Below, piece after piece: positions 8,925 through 16,486 of a stretch of 31,447 bases of DNA. A program made the translations under genes and the position numbers. Origin of the DNA: Candidatus Parcubacteria bacterium (GTDB lineage Bacteria > Patescibacteriota > Patescibacteriia > CAIXNZ01); the NCBI GenBank assembly GCA_026395675.1, contig JAPLYF010000086.1, forward strand, positions 1 to 31,447. The letters are read 5' to 3'. Within the stretch, counting starts at the first letter, position 1. Each line of letters begins with the position of its first letter. Under the pieces are notes generated by a model. That model saw only the letters and a program-made list of their open reading frames with translations. It searched no databases and was not told where the DNA came from.

Positions 8925-10751
8925 ATGGGTAAAATCATTCTTAAAAACTTTTTAATCTTTTTAATAATTTTTCTGGTCATTGCTGTCTTGTTTAGCACTT
9001 ATAATGCCAGTTTGGAAAAAACTCAGGAAATTGGCATTGAGAAATTACTGGCTCAGATTGACAATGAAGAAATTAAACAAATCATTGTCAGGGATAGTAA
9101 GCTGGAAATAGTTTTAAATAACGGACAAAAAGAAATTACCAATAAGGAAACCAATGAGTCTTTAAGCGAACTCTTTAAGAATTACAATGTTAATCTGGAT
9201 AAAATCAAGAAGATTAATATAGAAATTAAAACCAATGAGGGTTGGGCTTTTTGGCTGACTACTATTTTGCCTTTCTTAATTCCCTTTATTCTGATTGCAA
9301 TTTTTATTTATCTTATGATGCGTCAAGTACAGGGCGCTAATACTAAGGCCTTATCCTTTGGCCAAAGCCAGGCCAGGGAATTAAGGCAAAAGGGCAAAGA
9401 AAAAATTACTTTTAAAAATGTGGCTGGCTGCAAGGAAGCCAAAGAGGAGCTGACTGAAATTGTTGAATTTTTAAAAAACCCTGGTAAATTTACGCACCTC
9501 GGCGCCAAAATCCCCAAAGGCGTTTTATTAATGGGTGCGCCTGGCACGGGTAAAACAATGCTGGCCAAAGCAGTTGCTGGCGAAGCTAATGTGCCTTTCT
9601 TTTCCATTTCAGGTTCAGAATTCGTGGAAATGTTTGTTGGCGTGGGCGCTTCCAGGGTGCGCGATTTATTTAAAAAAGCCAAAAAAACCGCGCCCTGCAT
9701 TATTTTTATTGACGAACTGGATGCTGTTGGCCGTCAGCGTGGCGCCGGCTTAGGCGGCTCACATGATGAAAGAGAACAAACTTTAAATCAAATTCTAGTG
9801 GAAATGGATGGCATGGAAACTAAAATTAATGTGATTGTGATGGCTGCCACTAATCGGCCAGATATTCTTGACCCGGCCTTGCTGCGACCTGGCCGTTTTG
9901 ACCGCAGAGTGATTCTCGACATGCCTGACCTCAAAGATCGCGAAGCTATCGTAAAAGTTCATGCCAAGAATAAACCTTTGGCTAAAGAAATAAATTTAAG
10001 AATAATCGCTGCAAGGACGCCTGGTTTTTCCGGCGCTGACCTCGCTAACCTGCTCAATGAAGCAGCTATTTTGGCAGCCCGCCGCAATAAAAAGGAAATT
10101 GAAATGACTGATATTTTGGAGAGCGTGGAAAAAGTTTTACTCGGACCAGAAAGAAAAAGCCACATCCTGACGGAAAAAGAGAAAAAGATAACAGCTTATC
10201 ATGAAGGGGGCCATGCCTTAGTTGCCCATGAATTGCCAAATGTTGACCCTGTGCAAAAGGTTTCGATTATCGCCCGAGGCCAGGCCGCAGGTTATACTAT
10301 CAAATTGCCAGAAGAGGACAGACATCTGCACAGTAAATCAGAATTTATAGAAGAATTAGCCGTTTTACTGGCTGGCCATACTGCTGAAAAAGAAATCTTT
10401 GGCGAAGTGACAACCGGTGCTTCCAATGATTTAAGAACTGCTACTAAATTGGCCCGTGAAATTGTGACTGAATATGGCATGGATGAAACCATGGGCCCAA
10501 GGACTTTTGGTGAAAAAGAAGAGTTGATTTTTCTGGGTAGAGAAATTCATGAACAAAGGGATTATAGTGAAAAAACCGCTGAACAAATCGACCAGCAAAT
10601 TTCCCGGCTGATTAACCAGGCCCAAGAGACCGCCAAAGAAATCATAACTAAAAAAAGAACTCTTTTAGAAAAAATAGTCAGGGAACTTATACTTAAAGAA
10701 ACTCTGGAAAGAGAAGATTTTGAAAAATTAATAGGGCCAAAAAAGAAATAA
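8925..10751 (+). CDS. ftsH: ATP-dependent zinc metalloprotease FtsH
   Basis: 608 residues, the usual FtsH length. Membrane helices at about 8-25 and 108-132 flank a short extracytoplasmic domain. The AAA+ module has Walker A GAPGTGKT (204-211), pore loop MFVGVG (236-241), Walker B CIIFIDELDAVG (258-269) and the second region of homology RPDILDPALLRPGRFDRR. The M41 protease domain has the zinc motif HEGGH (426-430; HEAGH in E. coli) and the third ligand Asp502 in TTGASNDL. It degrades misfolded or short-lived membrane and cytosolic proteins. It has its own promoter; no Shine-Dalgarno is visible before the ATG. Confidence 0.97.
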   Translation: MGKIILKNFLIFLIIFLVIAVLFSTYNASLEKTQEIGIEKLLAQIDNEEIKQIIVRDSKLEIVLNNGQKEITNKETNESLSELFKNYNVNLDKIKKINIEIKTNEGWAFWLTTILPFLIPFILIAIFIYLMMRQVQGANTKALSFGQSQARELRQKGKEKITFKNVAGCKEAKEELTEIVEFLKNPGKFTHLGAKIPKGVLLMGAPGTGKTMLAKAVAGEANVPFFSISGSEFVEMFVGVGASRVRDLFKKAKKTAPCIIFIDELDAVGRQRGAGLGGSHDEREQTLNQILVEMDGMETKINVIVMAATNRPDILDPALLRPGRFDRRVILDMPDLKDREAIVKVHAKNKPLAKEINLRIIAARTPGFSGADLANLLNEAAILAARRNKKEIEMTDILESVEKVLLGPERKSHILTEKEKKITAYHEGGHALVAHELPNVDPVQKVSIIARGQAAGYTIKLPEEDRHLHSKSEFIEELAVLLAGHTAEKEIFGEVTTGASNDLRTATKLAREIVTEYGMDETMGPRTFGEKEELIFLGREIHEQRDYSEKTAEQIDQQISRLINQAQETAKEIITKKRTLLEKIVRELILKETLEREDFEKLIGPKKK

Positions 10752-10775
10752 AAAAACTCTTAACTATGCGTAAAC

Positions 10776-10807
10776 CCTGCCCCGCAAAGCGAGACGGGGT
10801 TTATTTT
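10776..10807 (+). terminator. Terminator after ftsH
   Basis: CCCCG (10780-10784) pairs with CGGGG (10795-10799), followed by TTTATTTTG. Confidence 0.65.
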
Positions 10808-10834
10808 GTCTTATTCTAAAGAATATAGTATAAT
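10806..10834 (+). promoter_or_regulatory. Promoter for the membrane protein/pilB pair
   Basis: TTGTCT at 10806-10811, 17 bases, TATAAT at 10829-10834. The start would fall about 50 bases before the ATG at 10892, which has an AAAGGG ribosome binding site. Confidence 0.5.
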
Positions 10835-10891
10835 TTGAATAAGATTACTCATTAAATATATTTTGAGTTCTTAAATTAAGAAAGGGAATAT

Positions 10892-12178
10892 ATGCAAATT
10901 TCTTATCGCAATATTTTTAAAATTGCTTGGCAAATTACTATTAAAAATAAGGTTCTTTGGATTTTTGGGATTTTTGCCTCATTAATTTCTCTGGAATCGG
11001 TCTATGAAATAATTTATAGCCAAATCAAGCAGCTGCAAAATTTGGCAACTCTTAGTCAGGGCCTAGATAATCTGTTTGCCAGCCAAATGAATTATTTTAA
11101 TAGCTTTATTTATTTTTTAGATATTTTGCCTCACAACTTTTCTTTTTATCTGACCTTTGTTTGCCTCCTGACGATTACTTTGCTTATATTCTGGATGATT
11201 TTCACTTCCCAGATATATATAGTCAAATATTCTGCTGATCTCTACAAAAACAAAAAGATAAAAGCTGCCTGGCTTTTTAACCAAAGCCAGGAAAAATTTT
11301 GGAGTATTTTTATTTTAAATATTCTTTCTAAGCTTGTTCTTTATGCCAGTTTCTTAGTGCTCAATCTTTTCCTCTTTTATTCATTTTTTCACACAGGACT
11401 TTCTTATATTGTAGCGCTTTATATTGTTTTTTTATTACTTTTTATTATTCTTGCTATCATCATAAGTTTTCTTACTGCCTATGCCATAAATTTTGTTATC
11501 TTAAAGAATTCACATATTATCGAGGCGATCCAAGAGGCCTGGCAGCTTTTTTCCCAAAATATCCTGCTCAGTTTGGAAATTTCTTTTCTCTTATTTGTTT
11601 TAAAAATTATTAGTTTAATCATTGTTTTCTGTTCCTTTAGTTTAATCTTTGTCCCCTGTCTCATTATTTATTTACACGCTTTAGCTCTGGGTTCGCTCCT
11701 TGGCCAAGTCATGTCCATGACCCTAATCATCCTTTCCTTTTTCATCCTTTATTTCTTAATCAGCGCGATTTACACTGTTTTTTACCTGAGCAGCTGGACA
11801 ATTGCTTTTATAAAAATGTCTGAGGAAACAATCTGGGGAAAAATACAGCAGCTTGTTTATAATATTCCAGATCTTTTTAAAAAAATGCTCAAACGCTATA
11901 ATTTAAAATTAGACAAAGAAGAAATTAAGAAGCAAACTAGAAAACTAATAAAAATTGGGCGAAAAGAAACAAAGGTATTAAATAAAAAAATAATTGATAA
12001 ATATATTGAGCTCAAGCCAGAAATTAAATCTCAGAAAAAAAAGATTGCCAAGAAAATAAAAACGGCTTATTTAAAACTGCAGCCGCAAATAGAAAAAGAA
12101 ATGAAAAATATTATTAAAGCTAAAAAAATAAAAGGAACCACGAAAATCAGAAAAAAATCAAAAAGTAAAAGAAAATAA
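10892..12178 (+). CDS. Polytopic membrane protein with basic C-terminal tail, unknown function
   Basis: 428 residues. Roughly six to seven hydrophobic segments are visible (about 21-40, 86-112, 132-160, 164-200, 224-256, 268-306), after which the last ~110 residues become strongly lysine-rich and helical with no hydrophobic stretch, so the tail is probably cytoplasmic. The overall look is of the uncharacterised multi-helix membrane proteins sometimes related to glycerophosphodiester phosphodiesterase membrane domains; I cannot assign a function. It ends one base before the ATG of the pilB-type ATPase, so the two are surely co-transcribed, which hints at a link to the pilus/secretion machine. 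Confidence 0.6.
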   Translation: MQISYRNIFKIAWQITIKNKVLWIFGIFASLISLESVYEIIYSQIKQLQNLATLSQGLDNLFASQMNYFNSFIYFLDILPHNFSFYLTFVCLLTITLLIFWMIFTSQIYIVKYSADLYKNKKIKAAWLFNQSQEKFWSIFILNILSKLVLYASFLVLNLFLFYSFFHTGLSYIVALYIVFLLLFIILAIIISFLTAYAINFVILKNSHIIEAIQEAWQLFSQNILLSLEISFLLFVLKIISLIIVFCSFSLIFVPCLIIYLHALALGSLLGQVMSMTLIILSFFILYFLISAIYTVFYLSSWTIAFIKMSEETIWGKIQQLVYNIPDLFKKMLKRYNLKLDKEEIKKQTRKLIKIGRKETKVLNKKIIDKYIELKPEIKSQKKKIAKKIKTAYLKLQPQIEKEMKNIIKAKKIKGTTKIRKKSKSKRK

Positions 12179-12179
12179 T

Positions 12180-13931
12180 ATGACCAAAGATGATGATGAA
12201 AAAAAAATTAAAGGATTAGGTGAATTAATTGCGGAAAGCAAAACCAGCCAGAAGGAAAAACCTGAAATTGCAGAAGAAAAAGTCATGGAAAAATTTGAGG
12301 AAAAAATCTCAGAAATCAGGATTAAAGAATTGGAAACAGTCGCAGAAGAAGAAGCCAAATCCCAGGCAATTCCTTATGTCAACTTAGTTGGCTTTCCCAT
12401 TAATAGCGATACCTTAAATAGCATCCCGCGCCAAACAGCCAAGGCAGAAAAGGTTGTTTGTTTTTATAAAACAGACCGCGAGATTAGAATTGCCTCCCCC
12501 AATCCAAAAAACCCAAAACTAAAAGAAATCTTAGACACCTTAAAAGCAGAAATTTACACGGGCAGAGGAGAAATTTATTTAATCTCTGAGTATAGTTATG
12601 AAACAGTTTACAAACTCTATGCTAAATTCCCGCCTCCCCGCGAAATCGTTTACGGCATTAAACTGACTGGCGAAGATTTGGAAAATCTGACGAAAAAAAT
12701 AAAAAACTTTGGCATTCTTAATGCCAAACTTAATGAAGAAAAAAACCTGACTGAACTTTTTAAAATGATTTTAGCTGGTGCCCTGCAATCTGACGCTTCT
12801 GATGTGCATATTGAAGCAGAAGAAGAAAAAATTATTTTAAGATATAGAATAGACGGTGTCTTGCATATTGTTTCTACCTTGCCCAAAAAAATCTGGGAAC
12901 GTTTAGATTCCCGAGTCAAGGCCATTGCCGGCTTAAAAATAAATATAACTGAAAAGCCGCAGGACGGACGCATCACGATTTATTTAAAAAAAGAAGACAA
13001 AATGGAAGTGCGTGTTTCCACTCTGCCCACTGCTTTTGGCGAAAGCATTGTCATGCGTTTATTAAGATCAAATATAACTAGCTTGAAATTTGAAGATCTT
13101 GGCTTGCGCGGTAAAGCCTATGAAGATTTAAAGCAGCAGGTTGACAGGCCGACTGGCATGATCGTCACTACGGGCCCAACTGGTTCTGGTAAAACCACGA
13201 CTTTATATGCTATTTTAAATAAGCTTAATAATCCAGAGACTAAAATTATAACACTTGAGGATCCGATTGAGTATAAATTGGAAGGCATTGCTCAAAGTCA
13301 GATTGATCATTCGGCTGGTTATTCTTTTGCCAATGGCTTGCGTTCAATCCTCAGGCAAGATCCAGATATTATCATGGTTGGTGAATTGCGCGACACGGAA
13401 ACGGTTGAGGTAGCTATTCAGTCTGCTTTAACCGGCCATCAGGTACTCTCAACTTTGCACACTAATGATGCTTCCGGCGCCATCCCCCGCTTTTTATCAA
13501 TGGGCGCCAAACCATATTTGCTAGCGCCGGCCCTGAATGCTGTTATTGGCCAGCGTCTGGTCAGAAAAGTTCATGAAAAATGCAAAATTGAAGCCGAGCT
13601 TGAACCAAAAGTTTTGGAAAGAGTCAAACAACTTCTTGGGAATTTGCCGTCTAATTCTGGCTATAAAGTTGATTTAAATAAACTGAAATTTTATCGCGGC
13701 CAAGGTTGTGATGAATGCAACCATATCGGCTTAAAGGGCAGAATCGGCATTTATGAAATTTTTACCCTCAATCCAGATATTGAAAAAGAAATTCTTTCTG
13801 GCAAAACATCAGAATACTTAATTAGCCAGATAGCACATGATAGTGGCATGATTTCCATGGTCCAAGATGGACTTTTAAAGGCCCTGGATGCGATTACTAC
13901 TGTTGATGAAATATTTAGAGTGGTTGAATAA
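12180..13931 (+). CDS. pilB: Type IV pilus / type II secretion assembly ATPase (PilB/GspE family)
   Basis: 583 residues. After an acidic N-terminal tail and an N1-type domain, the hexameric ATPase core shows Walker A GPTGSGKTT (332-340), Asp box ITLEDPIEY (357-365), Walker B DIIMVGELRD (396-405) and His box STLHTND (424-430). The C-terminal zinc knuckle is atypical: where two CxxC pairs are usual, the first reads HEKC (465-468) and the second is CDEC (510-513), so His may replace one Cys ligand. The protein would power pseudopilin assembly at the inner membrane; CPR cells commonly carry such systems. It is directly coupled to the preceding membrane protein gene. Whether it is PilB or GspE cannot be settled here, since no pilin or PilC gene is in the window. 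Confidence 0.92.
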   Translation: MTKDDDEKKIKGLGELIAESKTSQKEKPEIAEEKVMEKFEEKISEIRIKELETVAEEEAKSQAIPYVNLVGFPINSDTLNSIPRQTAKAEKVVCFYKTDREIRIASPNPKNPKLKEILDTLKAEIYTGRGEIYLISEYSYETVYKLYAKFPPPREIVYGIKLTGEDLENLTKKIKNFGILNAKLNEEKNLTELFKMILAGALQSDASDVHIEAEEEKIILRYRIDGVLHIVSTLPKKIWERLDSRVKAIAGLKINITEKPQDGRITIYLKKEDKMEVRVSTLPTAFGESIVMRLLRSNITSLKFEDLGLRGKAYEDLKQQVDRPTGMIVTTGPTGSGKTTTLYAILNKLNNPETKIITLEDPIEYKLEGIAQSQIDHSAGYSFANGLRSILRQDPDIIMVGELRDTETVEVAIQSALTGHQVLSTLHTNDASGAIPRFLSMGAKPYLLAPALNAVIGQRLVRKVHEKCKIEAELEPKVLERVKQLLGNLPSNSGYKVDLNKLKFYRGQGCDECNHIGLKGRIGIYEIFTLNPDIEKEILSGKTSEYLISQIAHDSGMISMVQDGLLKALDAITTVDEIFRVVE

Positions 13932-13934
13932 TAT

Positions 13935-13969
13935 AAAAAAACAGCCCCGCGGCGCGGGGCTGTTTTTTT
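13935..13969. terminator. Strong bidirectional terminator
   Basis: AAAAAACAGCCCCGC and GCGGGGCTGTTTTTT pair perfectly around a three-base loop, serving both the pilB-type gene and the convergent tsaE. Confidence 0.95.
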
Positions 13970-13982
13970 ATTTAAATTTTTT

Positions 13983-14438
13983 TTATTTTAAAAAATTAAA
14001 TTCTCTTTGGTTATTTTTTTCTTTTATTTTTATCCAAATAATTTTTTTAAACTTTTTTAAATAACTTTTAATCTTATCAGCCCATTCAATCACCACCACT
14101 GTATCTTTTTTATTCAAATATTCCTCAATGCCCAAATAAAACAATTCCTGCGGCTCATCCAGCCGATAACAATCAACATGAACGAGATTCCGGATTTCGG
14201 ATTTCGGATTTCGGCCTGCCTTGGCCGAGGCCAGGCATTCATATATCTTCATCAAAACAAACGTCGGGCTGGTCACGTGCTGTTTAACTCCCAAAGCTTT
14301 AGCCAGACCTTTTACAAAAGTGGTCTTCCCAGCTCCCAATTCGCCTTCCAAAGCAATAATCTCGCCGCCTTTTAACTTCCTGGCAATATTGGCAGCGATT
14401 TTGTAAGTATCTTTTTCTGTTTTAGAAATGTATTTCAT
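13983..14438 (-). CDS. tsaE: tRNA threonylcarbamoyladenosine biosynthesis ATPase TsaE
   Basis: 151 residues. Walker A GELGAGKTT at 32-40, then VTSPTFVL and the YRLDEPQELFYLGIEEYL stretch and VVVIEWADK, all diagnostic of TsaE, which drives the TsaB-TsaD complex in making t6A37 of ANN-decoding tRNAs. Between KIYE and NLVHVDCYRL there is an in-frame insertion (about residues 68-83, rich in AKAGRNPKSEIR) absent from usual TsaE proteins; its DNA is a repeat element (14187-14236). It is on the same strand as tsaD and the transposase gene, with a palindromic element between it and tsaD. The stop lies next to the bidirectional terminator. Confidence 0.92.
   Translation of the reverse strand: MKYISKTEKDTYKIAANIARKLKGGEIIALEGELGAGKTTFVKGLAKALGVKQHVTSPTFVLMKIYECLASAKAGRNPKSEIRNLVHVDCYRLDEPQELFYLGIEEYLNKKDTVVVIEWADKIKSYLKKFKKIIWIKIKEKNNQREFNFLK
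14187..14236. repeat. Repeat element in frame within tsaE
   Basis: Three and a half tandem copies of CGGATTT on the plus strand (14191-14214) adjoin an imperfect palindrome CCTGCCTTGG / CCGAGGCCAGG. The element exactly spans the TsaE residues that have no counterpart in family members and keeps the frame open. Confidence 0.7.
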
Positions 14439-14450
14439 AAATTTAGATAC

Positions 14451-14541
14451 GGGCGAAAATGTTTTGGTAATTCACCGTATCACGTAGGCGCAACGACGTC
14501 GTTGCGCCTACAGAAATCGAAGTGCCAAAACATTTTCGCCC
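14451..14541. mobile_element. MITE-like nested palindrome between tsaE and tsaD
   Basis: 91 bases. Perfect 17-base terminal inverted repeats GGGCGAAAATGTTTTGG (14451-14467) and its complement (14525-14541) enclose a perfect 28-base palindrome (14484-14511; half site GTAGGCGCAACGAC). The spacers between outer and inner repeats are of unequal length (16 and 13) and are not complementary, so this is not one simple hairpin. It has no coding capacity. No clear target duplication is seen at the ends. Confidence 0.72.
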
Positions 14542-14571
14542 TTCCATATTTCGTAATTCGGCATTCGGAAT

Positions 14572-15669
14572 TCATAATTCCAAATTCGGCTCCACCTTAA
14601 TCCTTCCCCAGGCATTTTTAAACTTCCCCTTACCTTCTTTATACTCAAAATAAGCCGCAATAGCAACCATTAAAGCATTGTCAGTCGTTAAGTGTAAATC
14701 CGGTTGAAAAAATTTCACCTTGGTTAAATCTTTAACTGCCAATGCCATTTGTTTGCGCAATTCTTTATTAGCTGAAACCCCGCCACCCAAAAGAACCGTC
14801 TTAACATTATAATTCTTGGCAGCAGCAATGGTTTTACTAACCAAAACATCAATGCAGGCCTGTTGAAAAGAGGCGCACATACTTCTAATTGCCTCTTTGT
14901 CTCTTCCGCCAAGGGCGGATCCGCCTCTGGCGGAGAATCGCTCTTTGCCCCATTCTGTTCTAACCGCTGTTTTTAAACCAGAAAAAGAAAAATCAAAATC
15001 CCTTGAATTAATCATGGGTCGCGGCAGTTTAAATTTTTCTTTATCAGCATTGGCTGCTTTCTCTGCAATAATCGGTCCGCCCGGGTAACCCAATCCTAAA
15101 ATTTTCGCCACTTTATCAAAGGCCTCGCCAACCGCGTCATCGCGGGTCTGCCCAATCGTTTTGAACTTTTTCAAATCTTTTAATAGAACCAAAGAGGTAT
15201 GGCCCCCGGAAACAACCAAACATAAAGCTGGAAATAAAATTTTTCTAAATTCTCCCTGATTACCTTCAATCAAGTTGGCTAAAATGTGCGCTTTAATGTG
15301 ATCAACTGGAATCAAGGGCTTTTGCCAGACCAAGCTTAAAGTTTTCGCTGTCTCAATTCCCACAATTAAAGAAGTAATTAAACCCGGCCCATAAACCACG
15401 CCAATGGCTTCAATATCCTTTTGAGTAACCTTGGCCTGTGCCAAGGCCTTTTCCAAAAGAGGTAAAATATTTTCCAAATGTTTGCGCGCCGCAACCTCTG
15501 GCACCACCCCGCCGTATTTTTTGTGAATATTAATCTGCGAAGACACCAAATTAGCCAAAACTTTAAAAGTTTGGCCTTTCCAGCCAGAGGCTGGTCCGCC
15601 TTTGGCGAAGATTTCTAGAATCGCGACTGCGGTTTCATCGCAGGAGGTTTCGATGGCGAGTATTTTCAT
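14572..15669 (-). CDS. tsaD: tRNA N6-adenosine threonylcarbamoyltransferase TsaD
   Basis: 365 residues, about 20-25 longer than usual. Family motifs: LAIETSCDETAVAI at the start, metal ligands His124 and His128 in PVDHIKAHIL, SGGHTSL (154-160), DDAVGEAFDKVAK, and GGGVSANKELR with the late metal-ligand Asp in TTDNALM. It transfers the threonylcarbamoyl group onto A37 of tRNA. The excess length comes from two in-frame inserts, residues ~21-32 (FAKGGPASGWKG) and ~245-256 (FSARGGSALGGR), each encoded by a palindromic repeat; neither disrupts a catalytic motif. The last residues (NLEL) run into ATTCG-type repeat DNA. It follows the transposase gene by 13 bases on the same strand. Confidence 0.96.
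   Translation of the reverse strand: MKILAIETSCDETAVAILEIFAKGGPASGWKGQTFKVLANLVSSQINIHKKYGGVVPEVAARKHLENILPLLEKALAQAKVTQKDIEAIGVVYGPGLITSLIVGIETAKTLSLVWQKPLIPVDHIKAHILANLIEGNQGEFRKILFPALCLVVSGGHTSLVLLKDLKKFKTIGQTRDDAVGEAFDKVAKILGLGYPGGPIIAEKAANADKEKFKLPRPMINSRDFDFSFSGLKTAVRTEWGKERFSARGGSALGGRDKEAIRSMCASFQQACIDVLVSKTIAAAKNYNVKTVLLGGGVSANKELRKQMALAVKDLTKVKFFQPDLHLTTDNALMVAIAAYFEYKEGKGKFKNAWGRIKVEPNLEL
14905..14935. repeat. Double-hairpin repeat, copy 1, inside tsaD
   Basis: Two adjacent perfect hairpins on the plus strand: CCGCC-AAG-GGCGG (14906-14918) and TCCGCC-TCT-GGCGGA (14920-14934). It aligns with copy 2 at about 24 of 28 positions but lies in the opposite orientation. It is translated as an extra ~12 residues of TsaD. 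Confidence 0.75.
15579..15609. repeat. Double-hairpin repeat, copy 2, inside tsaD
   Basis: CCAGCC-AGA-GGCTGG (15580-15594) and CGCC-TTT-GGCG (15597-15607). It is the same element as copy 1, inverted, and is translated as an extra ~12 residues near the TsaD N-terminus. Confidence 0.75.
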
Positions 15670-15682
15670 AAAAAATGTTTAA

Positions 15683-16363
15683 TTAAATTTCAGTTATTAA
15701 TTCCGGATAGTTCGTGAAAATATATTTATAATTTTCAGCAGCCGGGATTTTGTGTTTAAAAGGATTATTGTAAATGTATTTAACATGCTCGTCAAAATCC
15801 CTGTGGTTGCGAATGTAATGGTCGCGGTAAGATTTTTCCCAACGGAATCTGGGGAATTTGAGATTATCTCCATATTTTTTTACAAATTGTCGTCTCAATT
15901 GTTTTAAATAGGTATAATGTTCTGCAATTAATTCTTTATAAATTTGATATTTATTTTGTTTTGGGTTTAAATTTTTATTTAATTTAGAAATATTCAATAT
16001 TTTATCTTTCTTTGATTTTAAAACCTCCCCCTCGCTCAACCGAAGAAGCGATTTGCAAATCGCTTCTTCGGTTTCGTATCCGAGGATAAAATTTATGTGG
16101 CGAGTAACATGTCGTTTCAGAAACTGCATTATCTTAGGTAAGTCCTTAGCATTTTCGGGCATAAACTGAAGATGGAAATGATGCAAAAGCACAACGAAAG
16201 CATATAAGCTAAAATCATGCATTACTTTGCATAATCTTAAATTAGCAATGAATACCCCGCAAAATATTGGCTCCTTAAAAAACTTAACCCAATTCTTGGT
16301 ATGATTGGTCACAAAATACTCTGCTCCCTCAAAATATATTCTTTTTTGCGAATTATGCTTCAT
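15683..16363 (-). CDS. REP-associated / IS200-like HUH transposase (Y1_Tnp, RAYT-type)
   Basis: 226 residues from the ATG at 16363 (KRIYFEGAEYFVT is the usual family start; an ATG 51 bases upstream is possible). The HUH metal motif is HFH in LLHHFHLQF, where PNHFH is the usual form. The C-terminal part has the family block KSYRDHYIRNHRDFDEHVKYIYNNPFKHKI. The helix that normally carries the nucleophile Tyr reads LKRHVTRHINFIL, with His where Tyr would be expected by my hand alignment, so activity is doubtful. The segment after it is enlarged by ~35 residues, partly encoded by a perfect 36-base palindrome. Such single-copy transposases are known to move short palindromic REP elements; here several palindromes lie within 2 kb. 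Confidence 0.8.
   Translation of the reverse strand: MKHNSQKRIYFEGAEYFVTNHTKNWVKFFKEPIFCGVFIANLRLCKVMHDFSLYAFVVLLHHFHLQFMPENAKDLPKIMQFLKRHVTRHINFILGYETEEAICKSLLRLSEGEVLKSKKDKILNISKLNKNLNPKQNKYQIYKELIAEHYTYLKQLRRQFVKKYGDNLKFPRFRWEKSYRDHYIRNHRDFDEHVKYIYNNPFKHKIPAAENYKYIFTNYPELITEI
16038..16073. repeat. Perfect 36-base palindrome inside the transposase gene
   Basis: Half site AACCGAAGAAGCGATTTG followed immediately by its exact complement, centred between 16055 and 16056. It is translated in frame (about ...ICKSLLRL...). Confidence 0.85.
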
Positions 16364-16486
16364 GTAATTTAAATTGATTGTCTTAATCTTACTGTTAAAA
16401 TTGACTTTTTTCAAGCTTGCTTAAAACCCTATCTTATTATAAAATGAAAGCAATTAAATTATTAAAATTATTTTAAAAAATTTTCC

